From an uncultured Sphingopyxis sp. (lineage in GTDB: Bacteria > Pseudomonadota > Alphaproteobacteria > Sphingomonadales > Sphingomonadaceae): 64,000 nt of DNA. The translations under genes were made by a program, and so were the position numbers. The notes beneath the pieces were generated by a model. That model was not told the origin of the DNA. It saw nothing but the letters and a program-made list of their open reading frames with translations, and did no database searches. Shown piece after piece: positions 46,552-54,505 of the stretch. Within the stretch, counting starts at the first letter, position 1; each line of letters begins with the position of its first letter. The stretch is taken from positions 3,162,001-3,226,000 of the forward strand of contig NZ_LT598653.1 of assembly GCF_900078365.1 (NCBI RefSeq). The letters run 5' to 3'.

Positions 46552-46579
46552 TTGACGATGTCGTTTCACGCACTATTTA
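46552..46579 (+). promoter_or_regulatory. Promoter of the Rrf2 operon, possibly leaderless
   Basis: TTGACG (46552-46557) and TATTTA (46574-46579), with a 16-base spacer, place the transcription start about one base before the ATG at 46587. No Shine-Dalgarno is visible in AGTTACATG. GTTTCA and TGAAAC (46562 and 46586) form an inverted repeat over the -10 and start, a possible autorepressor site. Confidence 0.5.
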
Positions 46580-46586
46580 AAGTTAC

Positions 46587-47051
46587 ATGAAACGCGACAG
46601 CCGACTCTCGGGCGTACTCCACGTCCTCCTCCACATGGCCGAACAGGGCGCGCCGATGACGTCGGAGCAGCTCGCGAAGGCGATGCAAACGCACGCGGTC
46701 GTCATCCGCCGCATCCTCGGCGGCCTTCGCGATGCGGGTTTCGTCCACAGCGAAAAAGGGCATGGCGGCGGCTGGACGATCGCGAAGCCCCTCACCGACA
46801 TCACGATGCGCGACGTCTATGACGCGATCGGCCGCCCGAGCCTGATGGCGATGGGCAACCGCACCGAGGCGCCCGGCTGCCTCGTCGAGCAGGCGGTCAA
46901 CGCCGCGCTCGACACCAGCTTTCGGGAGGCCGAAGCGCTGCTCCTCGCGCGCTTCGGCGAAGTGACGCTCGCCGCCCTCGCCGCCGATTTCCACGCGCGC
47001 ATGGCCGCGCGATCCACCTCCCCCACGATACAGGAGCAACTCCATGGCTGA
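46587..47051 (+). CDS. Rrf2-family transcriptional regulator without iron-sulfur cysteines
   Basis: The 154-residue protein starts MKRDSRLSGVLHVLLHMAEQGAPMTSEQLAKAMQTHAVVIRRILGGLRDAGFVHSEKGHGGGWTIA, the Rrf2 winged helix-turn-helix with the wing. Only one Cys is present (PGCLVEQAV), so the three-Cys cluster of IscR/NsrR is missing and it is closer to the YwnA/CymR branch. It overlaps the next gene, a methyltransferase, by 8 bases, so it probably regulates that operon and itself. The inducing signal is unknown. Confidence 0.92.
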   Translation: MKRDSRLSGVLHVLLHMAEQGAPMTSEQLAKAMQTHAVVIRRILGGLRDAGFVHSEKGHGGGWTIAKPLTDITMRDVYDAIGRPSLMAMGNRTEAPGCLVEQAVNAALDTSFREAEALLLARFGEVTLAALAADFHARMAARSTSPTIQEQLHG

Positions 47052-47739
47052 AGGCGCCCAGCATTTCCTCGACAGCTTCAAGGATCCCGCGGCGGTCGCA
47101 CGCTACACCGAAGGGCCGCGCCGCTTCGTCCCCGGCCTCGACAGCCTCCACCGCATGACCGGGCTGTTGCTCGCCGAGCGCGTGCCGGCGGGCGCGCATA
47201 TCCTCGTCCTCGGCGCCGGCGGCGGCAGCGAGATGAAGGCGATGGCCGAGGCGCATCCCGGCTGGCGCTTCACCGGCGTCGATCCCGCGGGACCGATGCT
47301 CGACCTTGCCGCCGAGGTCATGGGCGCGAACGCGCACCGCGCCGACCTGATCGAAGGCCTTATCGACGACGCCCCCGCGGGCCCCTTCGACGGCGCGACC
47401 TGCCTGCTCACGCTTCACTTTCTGGACACCGAAGAGCGTATCCGCACCGCCGCCGAGATTCGCAAGCGGCTGAAACCCGGTGCGCCCTTCGTCGCCGCGC
47501 ACGGCAGCTTCCCGCAGGGCGCCGACGAACGCGACCGCTGGCTCGACCGCTACGCCGCCTTCGCTATCGCCTCGGGCGGCGACCCCGACCAGGTCACCAA
47601 GGGCCGCGAGGCGGTCGCCGCCCATGTCGCGATGCTCAGCCCCGAAGCCGACGAGGCGGTGCTCCGCGCCGCGGGCTTCACCGGCGTCGAACAATTCTAC
47701 GCCGCCTTCACCTGGCGCGGCTGGGTGGGCTATGCGTGA
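47044..47739 (+). CDS. Class I SAM-dependent methyltransferase
   Basis: The 231-residue protein has motif I in AHILVLGAGGGSEMKAMAEAHPGWRFTGVDPAGPMLDLA, motif II at LIDDAPAGPFDGATCLLTLHFLDTEERIR and a C-terminal segment FTGVEQFYAAFTWRGWVGY, typical of small-molecule or natural-product methyltransferases. The acceptor is unknown. It overlaps the Rrf2 gene by 8 bases. A class C repeat follows. Confidence 0.92.
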   Translation: MAEGAQHFLDSFKDPAAVARYTEGPRRFVPGLDSLHRMTGLLLAERVPAGAHILVLGAGGGSEMKAMAEAHPGWRFTGVDPAGPMLDLAAEVMGANAHRADLIEGLIDDAPAGPFDGATCLLTLHFLDTEERIRTAAEIRKRLKPGAPFVAAHGSFPQGADERDRWLDRYAAFAIASGGDPDQVTKGREAVAAHVAMLSPEADEAVLRAAGFTGVEQFYAAFTWRGWVGYA

Positions 47740-47775
47740 CGGTGGTTTCGGCCGGGAGCGGACGAAGCGCGATTG

Positions 47776-47895
47776 CTCTCTCCCCTTCAGGGGAGAGATA
47801 CGCAGGCTTGCCGGTTTTACCGGCTAGCCGCAGTTGAGAGGGGCATGAACCGCTTCGGCCTCCTCTCCCAACCCTCTCCCCTGAAGGGGAGAGGG
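47776..47895. repeat. Class C palindromic repeat (variant core)
   Basis: The end stems CTCTCCCCTTCAGGGGAGAG and CTCTCCCCTGAAGGGGAGAG surround the core GCAGGCT-TGCCGGT-TTT-ACCGGC-TAGCCGCAGTTGAG, in which the usual flank has diverged but the hairpin holds. It separates convergent genes. Confidence 0.85.
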
Positions 47896-47929
47896 CTAGG
47901 GCAGTTCTCCACCCCGAAACCGCCTACCC

Positions 47930-48412
47930 CTAAATCGCGCGGAACATCACCAGCGCATCGACGAACCCCCCGGTCGGATGCGCGAACGCGCCGGGCAGAA
48001 GGCCGACGGCCTCGAACCCCAGCGACCGCCACAGCCCGATCGCGCGGACATTGGTGCCGACAACGAAGTTGAACTGCATCGCGCGAAAGCCGCGTGCCTT
48101 CGCATGGTCGATCGAATGGAGGCCCATCGCCCGCGCGACCCCGCGCCCGGTCGCCGCCGCGCTCGTCATATAGCCCGCGTTGCAGACATGCGCGCCGCCG
48201 CCCGCCTGATTGGCGCGCAGATAATAGGTGCCGAGGATGGTGCCGCCCGCTTCGGCAACGAACACCTCCTTGTCGGCCCCGAACCAATAGGCGAGCGCGT
48301 CGCCCTCGCGCATGTCGCGGTCGAGCGCATAGGTTTCGCCGGCGCGGATCACCGGTTCGATGATCGCCCAGACCGCGGCGGCATCGGCTTGCGTGGCGGG
48401 CCGGATGATCAT
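47930..48412 (-). CDS. GNAT acetyltransferase
   Basis: The start MIIRPATQADAAAVWAIIEPVIRAGETYALD at 48412 gives 160 residues and overlaps the upstream thioesterase stop (ATGA). The acetyl-CoA motif is NAGYMTSAAATGRGVARAMGLHSIDHAKARGFRAMQFNFVVGTNVRAIGLWRSLGFEAVG. It resembles phosphinothricin-type acetyltransferases, but the acceptor cannot be told. Co-translation with the thioesterase is likely. Confidence 0.9.
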   Translation of the reverse strand: MIIRPATQADAAAVWAIIEPVIRAGETYALDRDMREGDALAYWFGADKEVFVAEAGGTILGTYYLRANQAGGGAHVCNAGYMTSAAATGRGVARAMGLHSIDHAKARGFRAMQFNFVVGTNVRAIGLWRSLGFEAVGLLPGAFAHPTGGFVDALVMFRAI

Positions 48413-48798
48413 TGGAACGGCGCGAGTATCGCGTCGGTCACGCGCAGCGGCCGCCCGCTCGCCTTGTCGAGCAGCGCCCATACCGTCCGCGCCCGCACAT
48501 GGACCTTGCCGTACGCACCGGTGAATTCCATGAAGCGGTCGAACTTCGCGCCCTGCGGCTTGTCGGCGACCCAGGTCCGCGCGGTCACCGTCTCGCCGGG
48601 GCCGAGCGCGCGCAGATAATCGATCTCGTGGCGCACCACGACCCAGATATAGGCGTCCTTGTGCGCCTCAGGCGCTGCAGCCTCCCAATGGCCGGTCGCG
48701 ACCTGCTGGATCCACTGGACCCAGACCGCATTATTGACATGGCCGAGTTCGTCGATGGCGTCGGGGGTGGCGGTGAGTTGGAGGGTGAATTCTTTCAT
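48409..48798 (-). CDS. Acyl-CoA thioesterase, hot-dog fold (4HBT/YbgC-like)
   Basis: The 129-residue protein begins MKEFTLQLTATPDAIDELGHVNNAVWVQWIQQVATGHWEAA, with the D-x-x-G-H-V-N-N catalytic segment of 4HBT thioesterases, then VVVRHEIDYLRALGPGETVTARTWV and RARTVWALLDKASGRPLRV. It should hydrolyse an acyl-CoA or similar thioester. Its stop overlaps the GNAT start, so both belong to one transcript. Confidence 0.92.
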   Translation of the reverse strand: MKEFTLQLTATPDAIDELGHVNNAVWVQWIQQVATGHWEAAAPEAHKDAYIWVVVRHEIDYLRALGPGETVTARTWVADKPQGAKFDRFMEFTGAYGKVHVRARTVWALLDKASGRPLRVTDAILAPFQ

Positions 48799-48814
48799 TG
48801 GTGGGCCATAGCAA

Positions 48815-48948
48815 GCCCCTCCCCTTCAGGGGAGGGGTTGGGGTGGGGGCTGTCGGCGTGGCGCAAGGCCGATGGCCCCCACCCCGCTCGACTAAGGCCC
48901 GGCTACGCCGAGCCAAGTCTCACTACCCCTCCCCTGAAGGGGAGGGGT
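48815..48948. repeat. Class C palindromic repeat
   Basis: The end stems CCCCTCCCCTTCAGGGGAGG and CCCCTCCCCTGAAGGGGAGG enclose the arm GGGGGCTGTCGGCGTGGC and the reversed core CTCGACTAAG-GCCCGGC-TAC-GCCGAGCC-AAGTCTCAC. It reaches to four bases from the threonine-deaminase stop codon. Confidence 0.85.
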
Positions 48949-48951
48949 AAA

Positions 48952-50202
48952 TTACGCCAATTCCACCGTCGTCACCATATAGCCCGCATCGCGGAGCGAG
49001 GCGACGAGGCTGTCGAGATGCTCGCGGTCGCGCGCCTCGCACTCGATGTCGGTGATCAGCCCCTTGGCGGGCAAGGTCGTGAAGATGCGCTGGTGATAGA
49101 TTTCGATGATGTTGACCTGCTTCTCGTCGAACAGCTTCATCACCTTGAACAGCGCCCCCGGCCGGTCCTGCAAGCGGATGCGCAGCCGTGCGATGCGCCC
49201 CGACCGCGCGAGATCGCGCAGCAGCACATTCGCGAGCAGCCGCGTGTCGATATTGCCGCCGGTGAGCACGAGACCGACCTTGCGCCCCGCGAACTCCTCG
49301 GGATGCGCAAGCATCGCCGCGAGCCCCGCGGCGCCCGCGCCCTCGACCACCGTCTTTTCGATCTGAAGCAGCAGGCTCACCGCCCGCTCGAGATGCCGTT
49401 CGGCGACGAGCACGATATCGTCGTTGAGTTCGGCGACGATCTTGCGCGTATAGGCGCCGGGTTCCTTCACCGCGATGCCCTCGGCGAGCGTGTCGCCCTC
49501 GCACGCCATATCGACGCCGTTGAGTTCGGCATACATCGACGGATAAAGTTCGGCCTGCACACCGATCAGCCGCATGTCGTTCTTGATCCCGCGCGCCGCG
49601 GTCCCCATGCCGGTGAGCAGCCCGCCGCCGCCGATCGGCACGATCATCGTGTCGAGTTCGGGCACATCCTCGAGCATTTCGAGCGCGACCGTTCCCTGCC
49701 CCGCGGCGATATGCGGGTGATCGAACGGATGGACGAAGGTCAGCCCGCGCTCTTTCTCGAGCACGCGCGCGTGCGCCGAGGCGTCGTCGAACTTCTCGCC
49801 GAACAGCACGATTCCGGCGCCGTGGCTCGCGGTCTGCGACACCTTCACCTGCGGCGTCGTCTTGGGCATCACGATCGTCACCGGCACGCCGAGGCGCTTG
49901 CCATGATAGGCGAGCCCCTGCGCATGATTGCCCGCCGACGCCGCGATCACGCCGCGCGCCTTGGCTTCGTCGCTGAGGAGGAGAAGCGCGTTGAGCGCCC
50001 CGCGCTCTTTATACGCCGCGGTGAATTGCAGATTCTCGAACTTCAGCCACACTTCGGCGCCGACCAGTTGGGACAGGGTCTGCGAATGCAGCGTCGGCGT
50101 GCGCACGACCGCGCCGTTAATTCGCCCCGCCGCCGCGCGCACATCGTCCAATGTGATCGCCGGAAAATCGGCGGCGGGGGTCAGGGTGAGGTGATCGGTC
50201 AT
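48952..50202 (-). CDS. ilvA: Threonine ammonia-lyase with C-terminal ACT domain
   Basis: The start MTDHLTLTPAADFPAITLDDVRAA at 50202 gives 416 residues; an in-frame start at 50232 is less likely. It is a fold-type II PLP enzyme with the Schiff-base Lys in LQFTAAYKERGALNALL, phosphate-binding glycines in VPIGGGGLLTGMGTAARG and a C-terminal ACT domain (IRLQDRPGALFKVMKLFDEKQVNIIEIYHQR). It converts threonine to 2-oxobutanoate and ammonia. The single ACT domain is the shorter arrangement, unlike the paired ACT-like domains of E. coli IlvA; whether it is biosynthetic or catabolic cannot be decided here. Confidence 0.94.
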   Translation of the reverse strand: MTDHLTLTPAADFPAITLDDVRAAAGRINGAVVRTPTLHSQTLSQLVGAEVWLKFENLQFTAAYKERGALNALLLLSDEAKARGVIAASAGNHAQGLAYHGKRLGVPVTIVMPKTTPQVKVSQTASHGAGIVLFGEKFDDASAHARVLEKERGLTFVHPFDHPHIAAGQGTVALEMLEDVPELDTMIVPIGGGGLLTGMGTAARGIKNDMRLIGVQAELYPSMYAELNGVDMACEGDTLAEGIAVKEPGAYTRKIVAELNDDIVLVAERHLERAVSLLLQIEKTVVEGAGAAGLAAMLAHPEEFAGRKVGLVLTGGNIDTRLLANVLLRDLARSGRIARLRIRLQDRPGALFKVMKLFDEKQVNIIEIYHQRIFTTLPAKGLITDIECEARDREHLDSLVASLRDAGYMVTTVELA

Positions 50203-50250
50203 AGAGTGCGGCCCTAACGGCATGAAAGCCACAGGGGAAGGCCTTCTTAC

Positions 50251-50377
50251 GCCCTCCCCTTCAGGGGAGGGCAGCGAGACTTGGGAGCTCGCTCCCTAGT
50301 CGCAGCGGGTGGGGGCCATCGGCCTTGCGCAAGGCCGATGGCCCCCAACCCCAACCCCTCCCCTGAAGGGGAGGGGC
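50251..50377. repeat. Class C palindromic repeat (clean reference copy)
   Basis: GCCCTCCCCTTCAGGGGAGG, the core GCGAGACTT-GGGAGC-TCG-CTCCC-TAGTCGCAGCGGGTGGG, the hairpin GGCCATCGGCCTTGCGCAAG with its complement, and CCCCTCCCCTGAAGGGGAGG. It is nearly the same unit as the one in the ligase, but without the nested element. Confidence 0.9.
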
Positions 50378-50413
50378 TTGATGCGCACCTAGCGCGGCAC
50401 CCAAACCGCCGTT

Positions 50414-51304
50414 ATGAACCCCGCCATGAGCGAACAGAAATTGCGCATCAGCTTCATCGGCACCGGCGTCATGGGCGGACCGATGGCGGGGCATCTCGCG
50501 AAAGCGGGGCACGACCTCACCGTCTATAATCGCACAAGATCGAAGGCCGACGTCTGGGTCGCGGCGCATGGCGGAACCGCGGCATCGACCCCGGCGGAGG
50601 CCGCGGAGGACGCCGATGTCGTTCTCACCTGTGTCGGCAACGACGACGATCTCGCGCAGGTCACGCTCGGACGCGACGGCGCGTTCAAGGCGATGAAAAA
50701 GGGCGCGCTGTTCGTCGATCACACCACCGTTTCGGCGCGCATCGCGCGCCAGCTCTCGGTCGAGGCCGACGGGCTCGGCCTCCTCTGCCTCGACGCCCCG
50801 GTCTCGGGCGGCGAGGCGGGCGCACAGAACGGCACGCTCTCGATCATGTGCGGCGGCAGCGTCGAAGCCTTTGCCGCCGCCGCGCCGGTGATGCAGGCCT
50901 ATGCCGCGCGCATGGTCCATATCGGCGGACCCGGCGCGGGGCAGACGACCAAGATGGTTAACCAGATCGCGATCGCGGGCGTGGTCCAGGGCCTCTCCGA
51001 AGCGCTGCGCTTCGCGCAGGCGTCGAAGCTCGACACCGACAAGGTGTTCGAAGCGGTGTCGGGCGGCGCGGCGGCGAGCTGGCAGATGCTCAACCGCTGG
51101 GATACGATGGCGAAGGACGAATTCGACTTCGGCTTCGCGGTCGACTGGATGCGCAAGGACCTCGGCCTCGCGCTCGACGAAGCGCGCGTCAACGGCGCGA
51201 CCTTGCCCGTCGCCAGCCTCGTCGACCAATTTTACGCGGACGTGCAAAAGGCCGGCGGCGGCCGCAAGGATACGAGCTCGCTCGTGACGAGGCTGCCGAA
51301 GTGA
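50414..51304 (+). CDS. NAD(P)-dependent beta-hydroxyacid dehydrogenase (3-hydroxyisobutyrate dehydrogenase family)
   Basis: The 296-residue protein may also start at ATG 50426 (MSEQKLRISFIGTGVMGG). It has the Rossmann motif FIGTGVMGGPMAGHLAKAGHDLTVYNRT, the substrate loop LDAPVSGGEAGAQNGTLSIMCGG and the catalytic Lys in GGPGAGQTTKMVNQIAIA. Family members reduce or oxidise 3-hydroxyisobutyrate, tartronate semialdehyde (2-hydroxy-3-oxopropionate) or related acids; the substrate cannot be set by sequence alone. Confidence 0.92.
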   Translation: MNPAMSEQKLRISFIGTGVMGGPMAGHLAKAGHDLTVYNRTRSKADVWVAAHGGTAASTPAEAAEDADVVLTCVGNDDDLAQVTLGRDGAFKAMKKGALFVDHTTVSARIARQLSVEADGLGLLCLDAPVSGGEAGAQNGTLSIMCGGSVEAFAAAAPVMQAYAARMVHIGGPGAGQTTKMVNQIAIAGVVQGLSEALRFAQASKLDTDKVFEAVSGGAAASWQMLNRWDTMAKDEFDFGFAVDWMRKDLGLALDEARVNGATLPVASLVDQFYADVQKAGGGRKDTSSLVTRLPK

Positions 51305-51324
51305 GGCGCGCGTGCAAAAATCAT

Positions 51325-51479
51325 CCCCTCCCGCAGGCGGGAGGGGCAGCGAAACTTGGTCCGGCGAAGCCGGGCCTAGTTGCAGCGGGGTGGGCAAGCT
51401 GCCTTCGCCTCCTGCCCACCCCGCTGCGACTAGCCAGCAAGCTGGCAAGTCTCGCTGCCCCTCCCGCCTGCGGGATGGG
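51325..51479. repeat. Class C repeat with two opposed cores
   Basis: The left core GCGAAACTT-GGTCCGGCGAAGCCGGGCC-TAGTTGCAGCGG and the right reversed core CCGCTGCGACTAG-CCAGC-AAG-CTGGC-AAGTCTCGC face each other between CCCTCCCGC stems. The right end (CCTGCGGGATGGGA) contains the ATG used by the next gene. Confidence 0.9.
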
Positions 51480-53133
51480 ATTGCTGGCCCTTCTCGCCCT
51501 CACCCTCGCCGCCCCCGCGCACGCCGACACGCTGATCGACAATGTCAACGGCATCACGCTCGACAAGGACGGCAAGCTCGTCCGCTTCACCGGGCTCGTC
51601 ATCGATACCGAGGGCAAGGTGAAGCAGCTGCTCGGCCGCAAGGACAAGCGCCCCGAACGCCCCGATTTCAAGCAGGACGGCAAGGGCAAGACCCTCATCC
51701 CCGGGCTGATCGACGCGCACGGCCATGTCATGGGGCTCGGTTTCAAGCTGATGCTTCTCGACCTGTCGGGCACCGGCAGCCTCGCCGAAGCGCAGGCGGC
51801 GATCCGCAAATATGCCGCCGAAAATCCCGAAATGCCGTGGATCATCGGGTCGGGGTGGAATCAGGAGAAATGGGGCCTCGGCCGCTTCCCGACCGCCGCC
51901 GATCTCGACGCCGCCGTGCCGGACCGCCCCGTCTGGCTCGAACGCGTCGACGGCCACGCCGGCTGGGCGAACAGCGCGGCGATGGCGGCGGCGAAAATCA
52001 CCCCCGCGAGCAAGTCGCCCGAGGGTGGCCGCATCGAAATGGCGGGCGGCAAGCCGAGCGGCGTCTTCGTCGACGCCGCGATGCGCCTGATCGACGGCGC
52101 CAAGCCCAAGCCGCTCGCGCGCGACCTCGACCGCGCGCTGTATCTGGCGCAGCAGAAATTGCTCGAACAGGGGATCACGACGATCGCCGACATGGGCACG
52201 ACGATCGAGGAATGGCAGGCCTATCGCCGCGCAGGCGACAAGAAGCAGCTCGCGGTGCGCATCCTCTCCTATGGCGGCGACATCGACAATATGGCGATCA
52301 TCGCCGGGTCCGAACCGACACCGTGGCTCTACGACGACCGGCTGCGCATGGTCGGGGTGAAGCTCTATCTCGACGGCGCGCTGGGTTCGCGCGGCGCGTG
52401 GTTGAAGGCGCCTTATGCCGACGCGCCGGGACAGAAGGGGCTTCCCCTCCTCACCCCCGCGCAGCTGCGCAACAAGATGGTGCGCGCGTCGATGGACAAG
52501 TTTCAGGTCGCGATCCACGCGATCGGCGATGCGGCGAATGCCGAGGCGCTCGCCGCCATCGCCGACCTCACCGCCGACCTGCCCGGCGAGCGCCGCTGGC
52601 GCATCGAACATGCGCAGATCATTGACCCCGCCGACATCGCGCGCTTCGCCGAGCTCAAGGTCGTCGCCTCGATGCAGCCGATCCACCAACCATCGGACCG
52701 CCTCATGGCCGAAGCGCGCCTCGGCCCAGACCGCCTCAAGGGCGCCTATGCGTGGCGCAGCCTCCAGAATGCGGGCGTCCGCCTCGCCTTCGGTTCGGAC
52801 GTGCCGGTCGAAAGCGCCAACCCCTTCCCCGGCATCGCCGCCGCCATCTCGCGCACCGATGCCAAGGGCGAACCCTTCGGCGGCTGGCGCCCGGAGGAAG
52901 CGGTCAGCCGCGAGACCGCGCTCGACGGCTTCACCCGCACCGCGGCCTATGCGGGATTTGCGGAAGACCGCATCGGCACGCTGATGCCGGGGATGCGCGC
53001 CGATTTCCTGATCGTCGACGCCGACCCGATGCTCGCGAGCCCCGACGAGATCCGCCGCATGGCGCCGCTCGAAACCTGGGTCGGCGGCTATCGCTATTAC
53101 AAGCAGAAGGAAGGCGCGACCGTTGGCCGATAG
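51475..53133 (+). CDS. Amidohydrolase family protein (YtcJ-like), periplasmic
   Basis: From ATG 51475 the protein has 552 residues and a signal peptide MGLLALLALTLAAPAHA; the frame is open back to 51301 through a repeat, but that would not be a natural N-terminus. The start codon itself lies in the repeat end. Metal-binding motif LIPGLIDAHGHVMGLG, then GRIEMAGGKPSGVFVDAAMRLI, AIHAIGDAANAEAL and FGSDVPVESANPFPGIAAAISR are typical of YtcJ-like amidohydrolases with a binuclear metal site. The substrate is unknown. It overlaps the next gene by 11 bases. Confidence 0.9.
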   Translation: MGLLALLALTLAAPAHADTLIDNVNGITLDKDGKLVRFTGLVIDTEGKVKQLLGRKDKRPERPDFKQDGKGKTLIPGLIDAHGHVMGLGFKLMLLDLSGTGSLAEAQAAIRKYAAENPEMPWIIGSGWNQEKWGLGRFPTAADLDAAVPDRPVWLERVDGHAGWANSAAMAAAKITPASKSPEGGRIEMAGGKPSGVFVDAAMRLIDGAKPKPLARDLDRALYLAQQKLLEQGITTIADMGTTIEEWQAYRRAGDKKQLAVRILSYGGDIDNMAIIAGSEPTPWLYDDRLRMVGVKLYLDGALGSRGAWLKAPYADAPGQKGLPLLTPAQLRNKMVRASMDKFQVAIHAIGDAANAEALAAIADLTADLPGERRWRIEHAQIIDPADIARFAELKVVASMQPIHQPSDRLMAEARLGPDRLKGAYAWRSLQNAGVRLAFGSDVPVESANPFPGIAAAISRTDAKGEPFGGWRPEEAVSRETALDGFTRTAAYAGFAEDRIGTLMPGMRADFLIVDADPMLASPDEIRRMAPLETWVGGYRYYKQKEGATVGR

Positions 53134-54388
53134 TCCTTCGCGCCGCGCGCTGCTGACCGGCCTCGCGGCGCTGCCCGTCGCGGCGAGCGCGGCGGCGGCC
53201 GAGCGCAAGGAGCGCCGCTCGAAAAAGCGCAAGCCGCCCAAGCCCAAGGTCCAGCATGTCGATGTCGCGATCATCGGCGCCGGCGTCTTCGGCGCGTGGA
53301 CCGCGTGGCATCTCCTCCGCGCGGGCAAGTCGGTGCGCCTCTTCGACGCCTATGGCGCGGGCAACGCGCGCAGCTCGTCGGGCGGAGCGAGCCGCGTCAT
53401 CCGCATGGGTTATGGCGCCGACACCCTCTATTCGGAGATGGCGCGCGAATCGCTCGAATATTGGAAAGAGCTTTCCGACAGCGCGAGCGCGCCGATCTTC
53501 CACAACACCGGCGTGCTCTGGTTCGCGCCGCAGGGCGAGGCCTACACCCAACAGTCGCTCGCCTGGCTGCAGGCGAACCGCGTGCGCCACGAGCATGGCG
53601 ACGTCAGCTGGCTCCAGAACAAATATCGCCAGATCCAATTCTATCAGGGCGAGACGGGCATCCTCGAGACCGAGGCGGGCGCGCTGATCGCCGCGCGCGG
53701 CGTGCAGGAACTGATCGCCGACGCCCAGATCGAGGTCGAACGCGTCGTCATGCCCGCGCCGCTCTTCTCGAAGCGGACGAAGCGCCACACGCTCCCCGAC
53801 GGCGGCACCGCCGATCATCTCGTCTATGCCGCGGGCCCGTGGATCGCCGAACTCTTCCCGCAGCAACTGATGAACAAGATCGTCGCGACGCGGCAGGAAG
53901 TCTATCATTTCGGCGCGCCGCAAGGCGACACGCGCTTCGCCCCGCCCGAGCTTCCCGTCTGGGCCGATTTCAACAACGGCCGCATCGTTTACGGCATCCC
54001 CGACCTCGAAGGCGCGGGGTTCAAGATCGCGTTCGACACGCACGGTCCGGCGATCGACCCCGACACGCTCGAACGCCAGCTCACCCCGGCGGGCATCGCC
54101 GAAGCGCGCGCCTATGTCGCGCGGCGTTTCCCCGGTCTCGCGGGCGCCCCGCTGCTCGGCGGGCGCGTCTGCCAATATGAGAACAGCTCGAACGGCGACT
54201 ATCTGATCGACCGCCTGCCCGGGCAGGAACGCGTCTGGCTCGTCGGCGGCGGGTCGGGACACGGCTTCAAGAACGGCCCCGCGGTGGGAAAGCGCGTCGC
54301 GGCGCATATCCTCGACGAGGATCTCGCGGTCGAACCGCGCTTCAGCTTCGCGACCAAGGGGACCGTCGCGGCGCGGACGGTGTTCTGA
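53123..54388 (+). CDS. FAD-dependent oxidoreductase (DAO/sarcosine oxidase-like), Tat-exported
   Basis: From TTG 53123 the protein has 421 residues. The N-terminus MADSPSRRALLTGLAALPVAASAAAA has the paired Arg and hydrophobic stretch of a Tat signal. The FAD-binding motif is VDVAIIGAGVFGAWTAWHLLRAGKSVRLFD, followed by GASRVIRMGYGADTLYSEMARES and the C-terminal DYLIDRLPGQERVWLVGGGSGHGFKNGPAVGK. It probably oxidises an N-methyl or D-amino compound. It overlaps the amidohydrolase gene, so the two may act on the same compound. Confidence 0.9.
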   Translation: MADSPSRRALLTGLAALPVAASAAAAERKERRSKKRKPPKPKVQHVDVAIIGAGVFGAWTAWHLLRAGKSVRLFDAYGAGNARSSSGGASRVIRMGYGADTLYSEMARESLEYWKELSDSASAPIFHNTGVLWFAPQGEAYTQQSLAWLQANRVRHEHGDVSWLQNKYRQIQFYQGETGILETEAGALIAARGVQELIADAQIEVERVVMPAPLFSKRTKRHTLPDGGTADHLVYAAGPWIAELFPQQLMNKIVATRQEVYHFGAPQGDTRFAPPELPVWADFNNGRIVYGIPDLEGAGFKIAFDTHGPAIDPDTLERQLTPAGIAEARAYVARRFPGLAGAPLLGGRVCQYENSSNGDYLIDRLPGQERVWLVGGGSGHGFKNGPAVGKRVAAHILDEDLAVEPRFSFATKGTVAARTVF

Positions 54389-54408
54389 TGGACCCCCGCC
54401 CCCTCATT

Positions 54409-54486
54409 CGTCATCCCGGCGAAGGCCGGGATCTCGCCGGTGCGGCAAAACGAGAGGGTGAGATCCCGGCCTTCGCCGGGATGACG
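54409..54486. repeat. Class D palindromic repeat, copy 6
   Basis: CGTCATCCCGGCGAAGGCCG and its complement form a 78-base palindrome between the oxidoreductase and lldD genes. The lldD ribosome site (GGGGAG) follows shortly. Confidence 0.9.
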
Positions 54487-54505
54487 ATTTGAAAGGGGAG
54501 CAAGC

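Noticed and set aside
51301..51474. N-terminal extension of the amidohydrolase through the class C repeat
   Set aside because: The sequence is repeat-derived, and a normal signal peptide starts at ATG 51475.
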